The translations under genes were made by a program, and so were the position numbers. From CAZLAJ01 sp964644605 (GTDB taxonomy: Bacteria > Patescibacteriota > Microgenomatia > UBA1406 > GWC2-37-13), in NCBI GenBank assembly GCA_964644605.1, contig CAZXWS010000017.1, positions 1 to 11,994 on the forward strand: 11,994 bases of DNA, given 5' to 3'. Below, in pieces: positions 6,628 through 11,949 of this stretch (position 1 is its first letter; every line of letters starts with the position of its first letter). The notes under the pieces are model-generated. The model searched no databases and was not told where the DNA came from. It saw only the letters and a program-made list of their open reading frames with translations.

Positions 6628-7692
6628 TTATTGCTTTTTTATTTTTTTTAGAAGTGCAGTAAGATCTCTCCCCTCTTTGTGTATAACTTCAGGTTTCCCG
6701 CGTTTTGGTATAACAGAGAGTGCAACTTTAAATAATGCCCCATTTTTTTCCTCTTGAATCATAAGTCGAGCCTTATCAACTTTCGATAGTCGACCAATAC
6801 GATTGGATAAATGATTAAAAAAGCCGCCTACTTTTTGGCGGCTTATCTGGGAAAGATTTCGCGTAATGAGTTCAATTTTTTTCCCTTGAGAATTTAAAAG
6901 ACAAAATTTGAGAAAATCACGAGTAGTCACTATACCTAAGGGATGTTGGTCTTTATCAACAACTACAACACTCCCTACTTTCTTCTCCAGAATTAAATCA
7001 AGAGCTTCACTGGCTGTGTCTTCACGCTTCATTGTTATGATGTAAGTCTTTATGTAGTTCTTTACTTTTTGTGAGTAGGTACCGGTTTTATCACCTTCTC
7101 GCTCTCCCCTTTGCAGTCTTTGTTTCGGCATCATAAGAAACGCAATAATGTCGTAGTAAGTCAAGATACCTGTTAGTTTATTGTCATTATTTACAGACAC
7201 AATTTTAGAAGCTTTAGTTTTTTTAAATAAGCTCAGGGCTGTAGTCATGCTTTCGTTTTCATTGATTAAAACAAGAGGATGTTTTTTATGATCAATGATC
7301 GAGCCGAGTGTAATATGAATATTATAAGAACGCTGCAAATAAGAGAATAAACGGCGGGCTGTAATAATACCTAAAAAGTTTTCATTACGGTCAAATACTG
7401 GCAGGTAATGTACTATAGATTCTAACATCAGTTGGGCAACTTTAGCATTTGAGTAATCAGAATATACTTTCGGTGCATGAAAGAGGCAGTGGATAACTTT
7501 TGCATTTCCGGGCAAAGAGGATTTGATAAGGGCATAGTAGGGATTGATCACCCCTAAGTACTGATTTTCCTCATTAAAAACAAAAGCGGCATCATGTGAG
7601 GACGATAATTTAGCTAAAGCTTGCGATAAAGTACTCTCAGGACTTACTCTTATAATATTTTCGGTTTTAATAATATCTGTTAGTTTAACCAT
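6628..7692 (-). CDS. Four CBS motifs fused to an HPF/RaiA-like ribosome-hibernation domain
   Basis: This is a cytosolic protein of 354 aa. Four CBS motifs lie at about residues 1-60, 64-120, 127-186 and 209-265. Each ends in the usual G-hydrophobic-(I/L)-T/N strand and helix: YLGVINPYY, FLGIITARRL, LTGILTYYDI and PLGIVTTRDF. CBS pairs bind AMP, ATP or related nucleotides. The last 84 residues (about 271-354) follow the beta-alpha-beta-beta-beta-alpha order of hibernation-promoting factor: IELITRNLSQIS, a helix ending NHLSNRIGRLSKV, KARLMIQEEKNG, LFKVALSVIP, a PEVIHKEGRD segment, and a basic final helix LTALLKKIKKQ. I infer a nucleotide-sensing regulator of ribosome hibernation or a related RNA-bound role. 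This domain call rests on reading the pattern by eye. The protein is first in an operon with the GT-C gene and is preceded by a strong promoter at 7734-7762. Confidence 0.82.
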   Translation of the reverse strand: MVKLTDIIKTENIIRVSPESTLSQALAKLSSSHDAAFVFNEENQYLGVINPYYALIKSSLPGNAKVIHCLFHAPKVYSDYSNAKVAQLMLESIVHYLPVFDRNENFLGIITARRLFSYLQRSYNIHITLGSIIDHKKHPLVLINENESMTTALSLFKKTKASKIVSVNNDNKLTGILTYYDIIAFLMMPKQRLQRGEREGDKTGTYSQKVKNYIKTYIITMKREDTASEALDLILEKKVGSVVVVDKDQHPLGIVTTRDFLKFCLLNSQGKKIELITRNLSQISRQKVGGFFNHLSNRIGRLSKVDKARLMIQEEKNGALFKVALSVIPKRGKPEVIHKEGRDLTALLKKIKKQ

Positions 7693-7733
7693 AGTAAGGC
7701 CGAATATTTATAATGCTATATCATCGTAACTCA

Positions 7734-7762
7734 ATAATAGACTGCACATTCCGTTTAGTCAA
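7734..7762 (-). promoter_or_regulatory. Sigma70-type promoter of the CBS-GT-C operon
   Basis: Read on the minus strand, the -35 box is TTGACT (7757-7762), the spacer is exactly 17 nt, and the -10 box is TATTAT (7734-7739). Transcription would start near 7727, giving a leader of about 35 nt before ATG 7690-7692. No Shine-Dalgarno is seen in that leader. Confidence 0.75.
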
Positions 7763-7834
7763 GGTGTAAAAAATATGTAAAAACAATAATATCTCGATGA
7801 CTTATTATGTTTCATGTGATGAGTAGAAAGTTCC

Positions 7835-7843
7835 TGATATAAT
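7835..7843 (+). promoter_or_regulatory. Extended -10 promoter for tRNA-Leu and downstream genes
   Basis: TGATATAAT gives a perfect -10 (TATAAT, 7838-7843) with the TGn extension. The -35 region at 17 nt (7815-7820) is poor, as extended -10 promoters tolerate. A start near 7850 would place the 7-nt unit hairpin (7848-7918) at the 5' end of the tRNA precursor. Confidence 0.55.
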
Positions 7844-7847
7844 AATA

Positions 7848-7918
7848 GAAAGTAGTTAGTAGCTAGCAATGTACTTAGAGTATCCCTAGATACTAGCTAC
7901 TATCTTCTATCTACTTTC
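7848..7918. repeat. Inverted arms of 7-nt units in the tRNA-Leu leader
   Basis: The left arm has three units, GAAAGTA, GTTAGTA and GCTAGCA (7848-7868). The right arm has four units of TACTATC type: TACTAGC, TACTATC, TTCTATC and TACTTTC (7891-7918). In reverse complement the right arm reads GAAAGTA, GATAGAA, GATAGTA, GCTAGTA, so it pairs with the left arm except for one extra unit. The region ends 5 nt before the mature tRNA. Confidence 0.7.
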
Positions 7919-7923
7919 TTATT

Positions 7924-8007
7924 GGGCAAGTGTTGGAATGGTAGACAAGCGAGTCTCAAAAACTCGTGGTGTACAACACCGTGAGGGTTCGAATCCCTCC
8001 TTGCCCA
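7924..8007 (+). tRNA. tRNA-Leu (anticodon CAA)
   Basis: The acceptor stem GGGCAAG (7924-7930) pairs perfectly with CTTGCCC (8000-8006), with discriminator A8007. The D-arm has TTG/CAA with GG in the loop (7933-7948). The anticodon stem CGAGT/ACTCG (7950-7954 and 7962-7966) holds the loop CTCAAAA, giving anticodon CAA at 7957-7959, which reads UUG. A long variable arm, GGTGT/ACACC (7968-7980), marks a class II tRNA. The T-arm is GAGGG-TTCGAAT-CCCTC (7983-7999). The 3' CCA is not encoded (CAC follows A8007), so a CCA-adding enzyme is needed. A methyltransferase ATG lies 5 nt downstream. Confidence 0.97.
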
Positions 8008-8012
8008 CACTC

Positions 8013-8573
8013 ATGATTATCTTTATTGTCGTAGCAATAATTTTTCTTCTTTTATTAGGAATCATCATAATCTTTACATTTCCACAGTTTTCCCCTATCC
8101 CCTACTTTCCTTCAAACAAAAAAGATCTCTCAATTATTTTAAAAGCGTTGGAAGTACAAAAAGATCAAACAATTATAGATTTTGGAGCTGGGGATGGAGT
8201 GGTAATATTTGCCGCAGCTACTCAAGCCTTCAAAAAAAAGCTAAATACTCAGTTTATCGCACTAGATATTAACCCAATTCTTACACTAATCATGCAATTA
8301 AGACGTATAGTACATCCAAACCGTAAAAATATTAAAGTTATGCGTGCCAATATGTTTACTTTAGATATACAAAGACTTTTAACTTATGACCTTAGACTTT
8401 TAACTTGCTTCTTTTACATCTCTCCCCGATTTTTAGAACCAATGATCAAAAAACTTGAAAAAGTTCGAGGCAGAAAAACGGTTGTTTCATATTTTTATCC
8501 CATTGATCGTTTAAAAAAATCAGAAATTAGTACGAAGGGTATTCATGCCGTTTATAAATATAAATTAAAGTAG
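8013..8573 (+). CDS. Membrane-anchored SAM methyltransferase, FAM173-like
   Basis: This protein of 186 aa has one N-terminal membrane helix (residues about 2-23, almost all Ile/Leu/Phe/Val), then SPIPYFPSNKKDLSIILKAL and a SAM motif I, TIIDFGAGDGVVIFAA (about residues 53-68). ALDINP ends the second strand. This order resembles the FAM173 family: an anchor, a proline-containing segment, then D(L/F)G(S/A)GDGR. The eukaryotic members of FAM173 methylate lysines of mitochondrial membrane proteins. The usual Arg after GDG is Val here. The start is ATG 8013; the open frame extends upstream only because it passes through the tRNA. A 35-nt run of 7-nt units (8374-8408) lies inside the gene and yields the repeated RLLTYD/RLLTCF. 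The gene is probably co-transcribed with the tRNA. The true substrate is unknown. Confidence 0.82.
   Translation: MIIFIVVAIIFLLLLGIIIIFTFPQFSPIPYFPSNKKDLSIILKALEVQKDQTIIDFGAGDGVVIFAAATQAFKKKLNTQFIALDINPILTLIMQLRRIVHPNRKNIKVMRANMFTLDIQRLLTYDLRLLTCFFYISPRFLEPMIKKLEKVRGRKTVVSYFYPIDRLKKSEISTKGIHAVYKYKLK
8374..8408. repeat. 7-nt unit array inside the methyltransferase coding region
   Basis: Five units follow one another: GACTTTT (8374-8380), AACTTAT, GACCTTA, GACTTTT (8395-8401) and AACTTGC. The 13-mer AGACTTTTAACTT occurs at 8373-8385 and again at 8394-8406, 21 nt apart. The same 12 bases, GACTTTTAACTT, occur in reverse complement in the spacer array at 816-827. Confidence 0.7.
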
Positions 8574-8597
8574 GGACAGGTCCCGACCTGTCCCTAC
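8570..8597. repeat. Perfect 13-bp stem hairpin (REP-like) at a gene end
   Basis: GTAGGGACAGGTC (8570-8582) and GACCTGTCCCTAC (8585-8597) are perfect reverse complements separated by CC. The element overlaps the TAG stop of the methyltransferase at 8571-8573. No T-run follows in either direction, so it is probably a dispersed REP-like palindrome that also ends or stabilises the mRNA. Its GC content is well above that of the neighbouring DNA. Confidence 0.75.
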
Positions 8598-8645
8598 ACA
8601 ACAATGAATCTGCAATCCAAAGAATAACAACATCATTTACTTTAT

Positions 8646-9185
8646 ATGTTAAAAGAGGAAAAAACGGTTTTTGCCAGAAAATTAGAACATGCCCCTAGTG
8701 AGAATCAACCTGGATCTCCCTTTTACACTGAAACAACCGCAACCCCTCCGCCGTCTCCTGCTGTGACCGAAGAAGTCAAAAAACTGGATGAATTGGTTAC
8801 CAAATCCCACCGCATCTTATTCCGTTGCAAAACCGTGTTTCCTTTTGATTTATTTCCTGATGAGCTTATCATCGATGAAAATAAGATTGACATTATTCAT
8901 AAAACATTTTTCTACACAGAAGCTATTTACTCAGTAGTTATGAAAAATGTTCACGGTGCGACGGTACAAACGGGTATCCTTTTTTCCAGTTTGGATATTG
9001 AAGTGATCGGTTTTGAAAATGATCCGCCACCACTCAAATTCCTCTGGGCAGCTGATGCCACAAAAGCACGCCGTATAATTACTGGCCTAACAACAGCTAT
9101 AAAAGAAGGAATTGATCTTTCAAAAATTCCAGCTGAAGATTTAACAAAAAAGGTTGAAGAAATAGGTATTGCGAGGAATGGATGA
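8646..9185 (+). CDS. Hypothetical protein with a PH-like domain
   Basis: I do not recognise a named family for this 179-aa protein. Residues 1-42 are polar, rich in Pro, Thr and Glu, and probably disordered. From about residue 56 an alternating strand pattern appears: ILFRCKTVFPFDLFPDELIIDENKIDIIHKTFF, then YSVVMKNVHGATVQTGILFSSLDIEVIGF. It ends in a helix, DATKARRIITGLTTAIKEG. Beta strands followed by one C-terminal helix, with the DELIIDENKI and VIHK-like turns, resemble bacterial PH-like domains. There is no signal peptide and no membrane segment, so it is probably cytosolic or bound to another protein. The start ATG 8646 follows TTTACTTTAT with no Shine-Dalgarno. It lies 72 nt after the methyltransferase and converges on dnaB. 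No function is proposed. Confidence 0.75.
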   Translation: MLKEEKTVFARKLEHAPSENQPGSPFYTETTATPPPSPAVTEEVKKLDELVTKSHRILFRCKTVFPFDLFPDELIIDENKIDIIHKTFFYTEAIYSVVMKNVHGATVQTGILFSSLDIEVIGFENDPPPLKFLWAADATKARRIITGLTTAIKEGIDLSKIPAEDLTKKVEEIGIARNG

Positions 9186-9219
9186 TTATGAAGGGTAGAA
9201 AGTAATAAGGCTAAAGTCG

Positions 9220-9256
9220 TCGCCGCTCGTATAGTTTGTCGTCTAACGTTTTACGT
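9220..9256 (+). repeat. 37-bp dispersed repeat, copy 1
   Basis: The copy begins TCGCCGCTCGTATAGTTTG and ends AACGTTTTACGT. It matches the reverse complement of 11810-11846 at 36 of 37 positions. Much of it falls into 7-nt units of TTTNACG type (TTTGTCG, TCTAACG, TTTTACG). It lies 3' of dnaB, in the gap between the convergent PH-like and dnaB genes. Confidence 0.8.
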
Positions 9257-9299
9257 AGTAACGAGACTAGCTGCGAAACCCTTTACCGTTATACGTGCA

Positions 9300-10646
9300 T
9301 TATATGCTAATAGATTTCTCAACAGAATAAAATTTCACACGGTCCCCACGGAACATGAGGTCAATATCCCCTATTGCGCCATTACGGTGTTTTGCAATGG
9401 AGAGTTTAATATTACGTTTGGCTGAATCTAACAGATCTTCTGAATCATCTTCATAGTATAAAAACATCACTACGTCTGCATCCTGCTCAATAGCACCTGA
9501 CTCACGAAGATCGGATAACTGAGGTTTCTTATGTCCTCCCCGCTGCTCTACGGCACGTGATAACTGCGAGAGTGCTAACACAGGGATCTTTAATTCACGG
9601 GCGAGATTTTTCAAACCTTGTGACACAAATGATACTTCCTGGACACGCGAATCAAAACGACGGCCGGCATCCGCAAGCTGCAAGTAGTCTACGACCAACA
9701 GCTGCAGATTTTTTTCTGCTTTTAATTTTCGGGCTTTTGTGCGCATTTCAAGAATAGAAATACCCGGAGTATCGTCAATAAAAATGGGAGCATCCGCAAG
9801 CGTACCCATCGCAGCGGTCAAACTTTTGTAATCATCATCTGATAAACGACCGGTTTTTAATCGCCACGCATCAATATCAGCCTGCCCTACCAATAAGCGG
9901 TCAACTAATTCTTCTTTACTCATTTCCAACGAAAAAAAACCCACCGGCATTTTAGATTTTGTCGCTACGTTTAGTGCAATATTTAAGGCGAAGGTTGTTT
10001 TTCCGATACCAGGGCGAGCAGCCAATATAATTAAATTTGCGGCTTGCATACCGGCAAGTTTGTTATCTAGGTCAACATAGCCGGAAGGAACTCCCCGAAA
10101 ACTATTGCCATTTTTAATAAACTCATCCAAACGCTCAAAACTTTCTGCCAGAATATCTTTTAGTTCCACAAAATCGCGATGATTTTGCTGTTGGGCTAAA
10201 GAAAATATTTCTGACTCTGCACTATCAAGAAGCATTTTGACATCACCAGTTTCATCAAAGGCCTTCTCAACCATACGAGATGAAAGAGTTATCAAACGTC
10301 GTTTCATGAAATGGCCTTTAACTATCTGGCCGTAATGTTCAATATTAGCTGAGGTAGGAACCGCGTTAAGAAGATCTGATAAGTACGCAGCCCCACCAAT
10401 ATTCTTGAGTCCCCCACTTTTTTTTAAGGCATCCTGCAAAGTGACCAAGTCGATGGGCTGCTGTTTTTCAAACAGTGTAAGCATGGCGTTATAAATTGTA
10501 TCGTGTTCTGGCAGATAGAAATGTTCGCCTCGCAAAAATTCCGCCACTAAAGTCATGGAAGATGGGTCAATCAAAATAGCGCCAAGCACAGATTTCTCTG
10601 CTTGAACATCGTGTGGAGGGACTTTGAGAGCATCGGATGTACTCAT
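9300..10646 (-). CDS. dnaB: Replicative DNA helicase DnaB
   Basis: This is the hexameric 5'-3' helicase of the replication fork, 448 aa and full length, with no intein. The N-terminal domain begins PPHDVQAEKSVLGAILIDP (about residues 10-28), and a linker follows at about residue 150. The RecA-like motor domain opens with SGYVDLDNKLAGMQAANLIILA. Walker A is ARPGIGKT (210-217). The FFSLEM motif carries the catalytic Glu241. Walker B is LLVVDYLQL (316-324). SQLSRAVEQRGGHKKPQLSDL and RESGAIEQDADVV are the classic DnaB motifs, and KHRNG holds the arginine finger Arg421. The start is ATG 10644-10646 within a 7-nt unit array. It is last of the mbl-S23-dnaB block, 47 nt after the four-helix-bundle gene. 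Confidence 0.98.
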   Translation of the reverse strand: MSTSDALKVPPHDVQAEKSVLGAILIDPSSMTLVAEFLRGEHFYLPEHDTIYNAMLTLFEKQQPIDLVTLQDALKKSGGLKNIGGAAYLSDLLNAVPTSANIEHYGQIVKGHFMKRRLITLSSRMVEKAFDETGDVKMLLDSAESEIFSLAQQQNHRDFVELKDILAESFERLDEFIKNGNSFRGVPSGYVDLDNKLAGMQAANLIILAARPGIGKTTFALNIALNVATKSKMPVGFFSLEMSKEELVDRLLVGQADIDAWRLKTGRLSDDDYKSLTAAMGTLADAPIFIDDTPGISILEMRTKARKLKAEKNLQLLVVDYLQLADAGRRFDSRVQEVSFVSQGLKNLARELKIPVLALSQLSRAVEQRGGHKKPQLSDLRESGAIEQDADVVMFLYYEDDSEDLLDSAKRNIKLSIAKHRNGAIGDIDLMFRGDRVKFYSVEKSISI

Positions 10647-10650
10647 TATG

Positions 10651-10678
10651 AATTTCTAATTTCTAATTACCTAATTAA
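10651..10678. repeat. 7-nt unit array of AATTTCT type, left flank of the S23 gene
   Basis: Two perfect AATTTCT units (10651-10664) are followed by AATTACC and TAATTAA. The 13-mer CTAATTTCTAATT (10656-10668) is the exact reverse complement of 11091-11103 on the other side of the four-helix-bundle gene. Confidence 0.7.
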
Positions 10679-10693
10679 CCTAAAGAAGTAATA

Positions 10694-11080
10694 CTATTTT
10701 ACTTTTTTATAAATCGAGTTAAAGATTAAATTTAACTCTTTTGCTTCTTTCCACAGTTGTCGTGCATTTTCCTTTATTCCATCATGGCTTTCTAATGCTA
10801 CCACTAACATTCGAATAAAGTGTTTACTTTCCCGACATTCTTTTTTACAAATTCCAATTTTATGTTTAAAGTCAGCTTTACTTTCTGCATCATCTGCCTC
10901 GCAATAATTCGCACCAACACTAGTACTACACTTCACTAATTGTATTACTAATGGATCCGTTATTGTCCCTCGTGTTATTTTTTTGCAAAAGCGTATACAT
11001 TCTTCACCAAACCTAGCTGTTCTTTCTTCTAAATCATATTTTGGATCCACTTGCTTATTAAAATTTTCTAATTGCGTCAT
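10694..11080 (-). CDS. Four-helix-bundle protein (S23 / rRNA intervening-sequence type)
   Basis: This is a small all-helical protein of 128 aa of the family first seen in 23S rRNA intervening sequences and related to the Avd accessory proteins of diversity-generating retroelements. The sequence begins with a polar helix (DLEERTARFGEECIRFCKKI) and contains the family hallmark LVIQLVKCSTSVGANYCEAD. KADFKHKIGICKKECRESKHFIRML and LWKEAKELNLIFNSIYKK complete the bundle. No catalytic residues are expected. The family is thought to pentamerise and bind nucleic acid, but its role here is unknown. The gene is flanked by inverted copies of a 7-nt unit array, as if carried on a small cassette between mbl and dnaB. 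No reverse transcriptase or template repeat is in the window. Confidence 0.92.
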   Translation of the reverse strand: MTQLENFNKQVDPKYDLEERTARFGEECIRFCKKITRGTITDPLVIQLVKCSTSVGANYCEADDAESKADFKHKIGICKKECRESKHFIRMLVVALESHDGIKENARQLWKEAKELNLIFNSIYKKVK

Positions 11081-11083
11081 TAT

Positions 11084-11120
11084 TTAGATCAATTAGAAAT
11101 TAGAGTACTTAGATCAATTA
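11084..11120. repeat. Repeat cluster on the right flank of the S23 gene
   Basis: Two AATTAGA units (11091-11104) form the inverted partner of the array at 10651-10678. They are bracketed by a direct repeat, TTAGATCAATTA, at 11084-11095 and 11109-11120, 25 nt apart. The cluster also includes the last bases of the mbl gene. Confidence 0.65.
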
Positions 11121-11771
11121 TGATGTTATCTCCATTACCACCACCTTCATTCCTTCTACCTGGAAATCTTCTTTTTTGGCAGTGAGTTTAGTTGATGTTT
11201 CTGGTGTGGCTCCTATTTTTTGCACAAAATCGTGAACTGTTGCGAGTTTATTAAATGTCTGTTGATCTAATTTTTCATGATTGTAGTGCATAGGAATCAC
11301 TATGGAAGGTTCGACTTTACGCACTACCTCCACAGCTTCTTGGGGATCAATCGTATAAAAACCACCGATTGGGACCATAAGTATATTTACTTCACCGATA
11401 TCTTCTATAAAATTCTGATCAGGTACTAAACCCAGGTCGCCGCAATGAAGAATCGAGATGCCATCAGCCTCAATTTTAAACATAATGTTCTCTCCCCTAT
11501 CTGCTCCCTTATTTTTGTCATGAAAAGTTTGGTATCCGGTAATACGTACTCCTTTTTTTTCATACTCGCCCGGCCAATCAATCACAAGTGGACTCCCCCC
11601 AACAGCTGCCACGGCGTTATGATCACCATGTTGATGTGAAACAGTGACTATGTCAGCATCTACTTTTGGATACTTCATACCGACCGTTTTTGTGTCATAA
11701 GGGTCGATAACCACTGTGGAATCCTTCGTTTTAATTTGAAATGATGAGTGTCCGAGGTATTTTATGTCCAT
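11118..11771 (-). CDS. MBL-fold metal-dependent hydrolase (UPF0173/UlaG-like)
   Basis: This is a compact metallo-beta-lactamase-fold hydrolase of 217 aa and cytosolic. It opens with MDIKYLGHSSFQIK, the usual strand and LGHSSF motif of this subgroup. The metal motif H-x-H-x-D-H is His46, His48, Asp50, His51 (SHQHGDH). Further ligands are likely in ILHCGDLG (Asp112) and PMHYNH (His162 or His165). VIDWPGEYEKKGVRITGY and PIGGFYTIDPQEA are typical of short UPF0173-type members, whose natural substrate is mostly unknown. The start ATG 11769-11771 lacks a Shine-Dalgarno and lies about 40 nt downstream of the 37-bp repeat copy 2. It is the first gene of the mbl-S23-dnaB run. Confidence 0.93.
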   Translation of the reverse strand: MDIKYLGHSSFQIKTKDSTVVIDPYDTKTVGMKYPKVDADIVTVSHQHGDHNAVAAVGGSPLVIDWPGEYEKKGVRITGYQTFHDKNKGADRGENIMFKIEADGISILHCGDLGLVPDQNFIEDIGEVNILMVPIGGFYTIDPQEAVEVVRKVEPSIVIPMHYNHEKLDQQTFNKLATVHDFVQKIGATPETSTKLTAKKEDFQVEGMKVVVMEITS

Positions 11772-11809
11772 ATTTGAGATAAATATTTATTAATTAATTG
11801 TACGTTCTA

Positions 11810-11846
11810 ACGTAAAACGTCAGACGACAAACTATACGAGCGGCGA
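11810..11846 (-). repeat. 37-bp dispersed repeat, copy 2 (inverted)
   Basis: This is the reverse complement of 9220-9256 with a single difference. In this orientation the core is preceded by GGTTTCGCC on the minus strand. It lies upstream of the mbl gene, so the two copies enclose the mbl-S23-dnaB block in inverted orientation about 2.55 kb apart. Confidence 0.8.
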
Positions 11847-11862
11847 AACCATTAAACGAATT

Positions 11863-11877
11863 TCTATGTCACATAGA
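11863..11877. promoter_or_regulatory. Perfect 15-nt inverted repeat, possible operator
   Basis: TCTATGT (11863-11869) and ACATAGA (11871-11877) pair perfectly around a single C. The site lies about 92 nt upstream of the mbl start, next to the 37-bp repeat. It has the size of a dimeric repressor site, but no regulator is identified and no clear promoter overlaps it. Confidence 0.3.
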
Positions 11878-11901
11878 TTACCAGAAACGGAAGAATTATG
11901 C

Positions 11902-11928
11902 AATAAAAAACCCCGCCGATGGCGGGGT
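11902..11928 (-). terminator. Rho-independent terminator of the gene at the right edge
   Basis: On the minus strand the 8-bp GC-rich stem ACCCCGCC/GGCGGGGT (11910-11917 and 11921-11928, loop 3 nt) is followed at once by TTTTTTATT. It lies 15 nt after the stop of the partial minus-strand gene at 11944-11994. Confidence 0.9.
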
Positions 11929-11933
11929 GAATG

Positions 11934-11949
11934 AAGTGATTAATCACTT
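11934..11949. repeat. 16-nt perfect palindrome overlapping the edge gene's stop
   Basis: AAGTGATTAATCACTT is self-complementary and contains the TGA stop of the partial minus-strand gene. On the plus strand it is followed by TTTTATTTTTTT, so it could also stop transcription coming from the left. Confidence 0.5.

Noticed and set aside
7938..8012. Open frame extending the methyltransferase upstream with an ATG at 7938
   Set aside because: This segment is the tRNA-Leu gene; the extra residues come from tRNA bases. The hydrophobic anchor begins at ATG 8013.
8570..8597. Rho-independent terminator
   Set aside because: The stem is perfect but no T-run follows on either strand.
9557..9757. Plus-strand open frame of 66 codons inside dnaB
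   Set aside because: It is antisense to the conserved Walker B region of DnaB and has no family resemblance.
9300..10646. Intein in DnaB
   Set aside because: The length is 448 aa and the motifs around Walker A and B are continuous.
10694..11080. Diversity-generating retroelement, because the S23 protein is related to Avd
   Set aside because: No reverse transcriptase, template repeat or adenine-specific variable repeat is seen in the window.
11445..11639. Plus-strand open frame of 64 codons inside the MBL gene
   Set aside because: It is antisense to the metal-binding region of the hydrolase, with no independent support.
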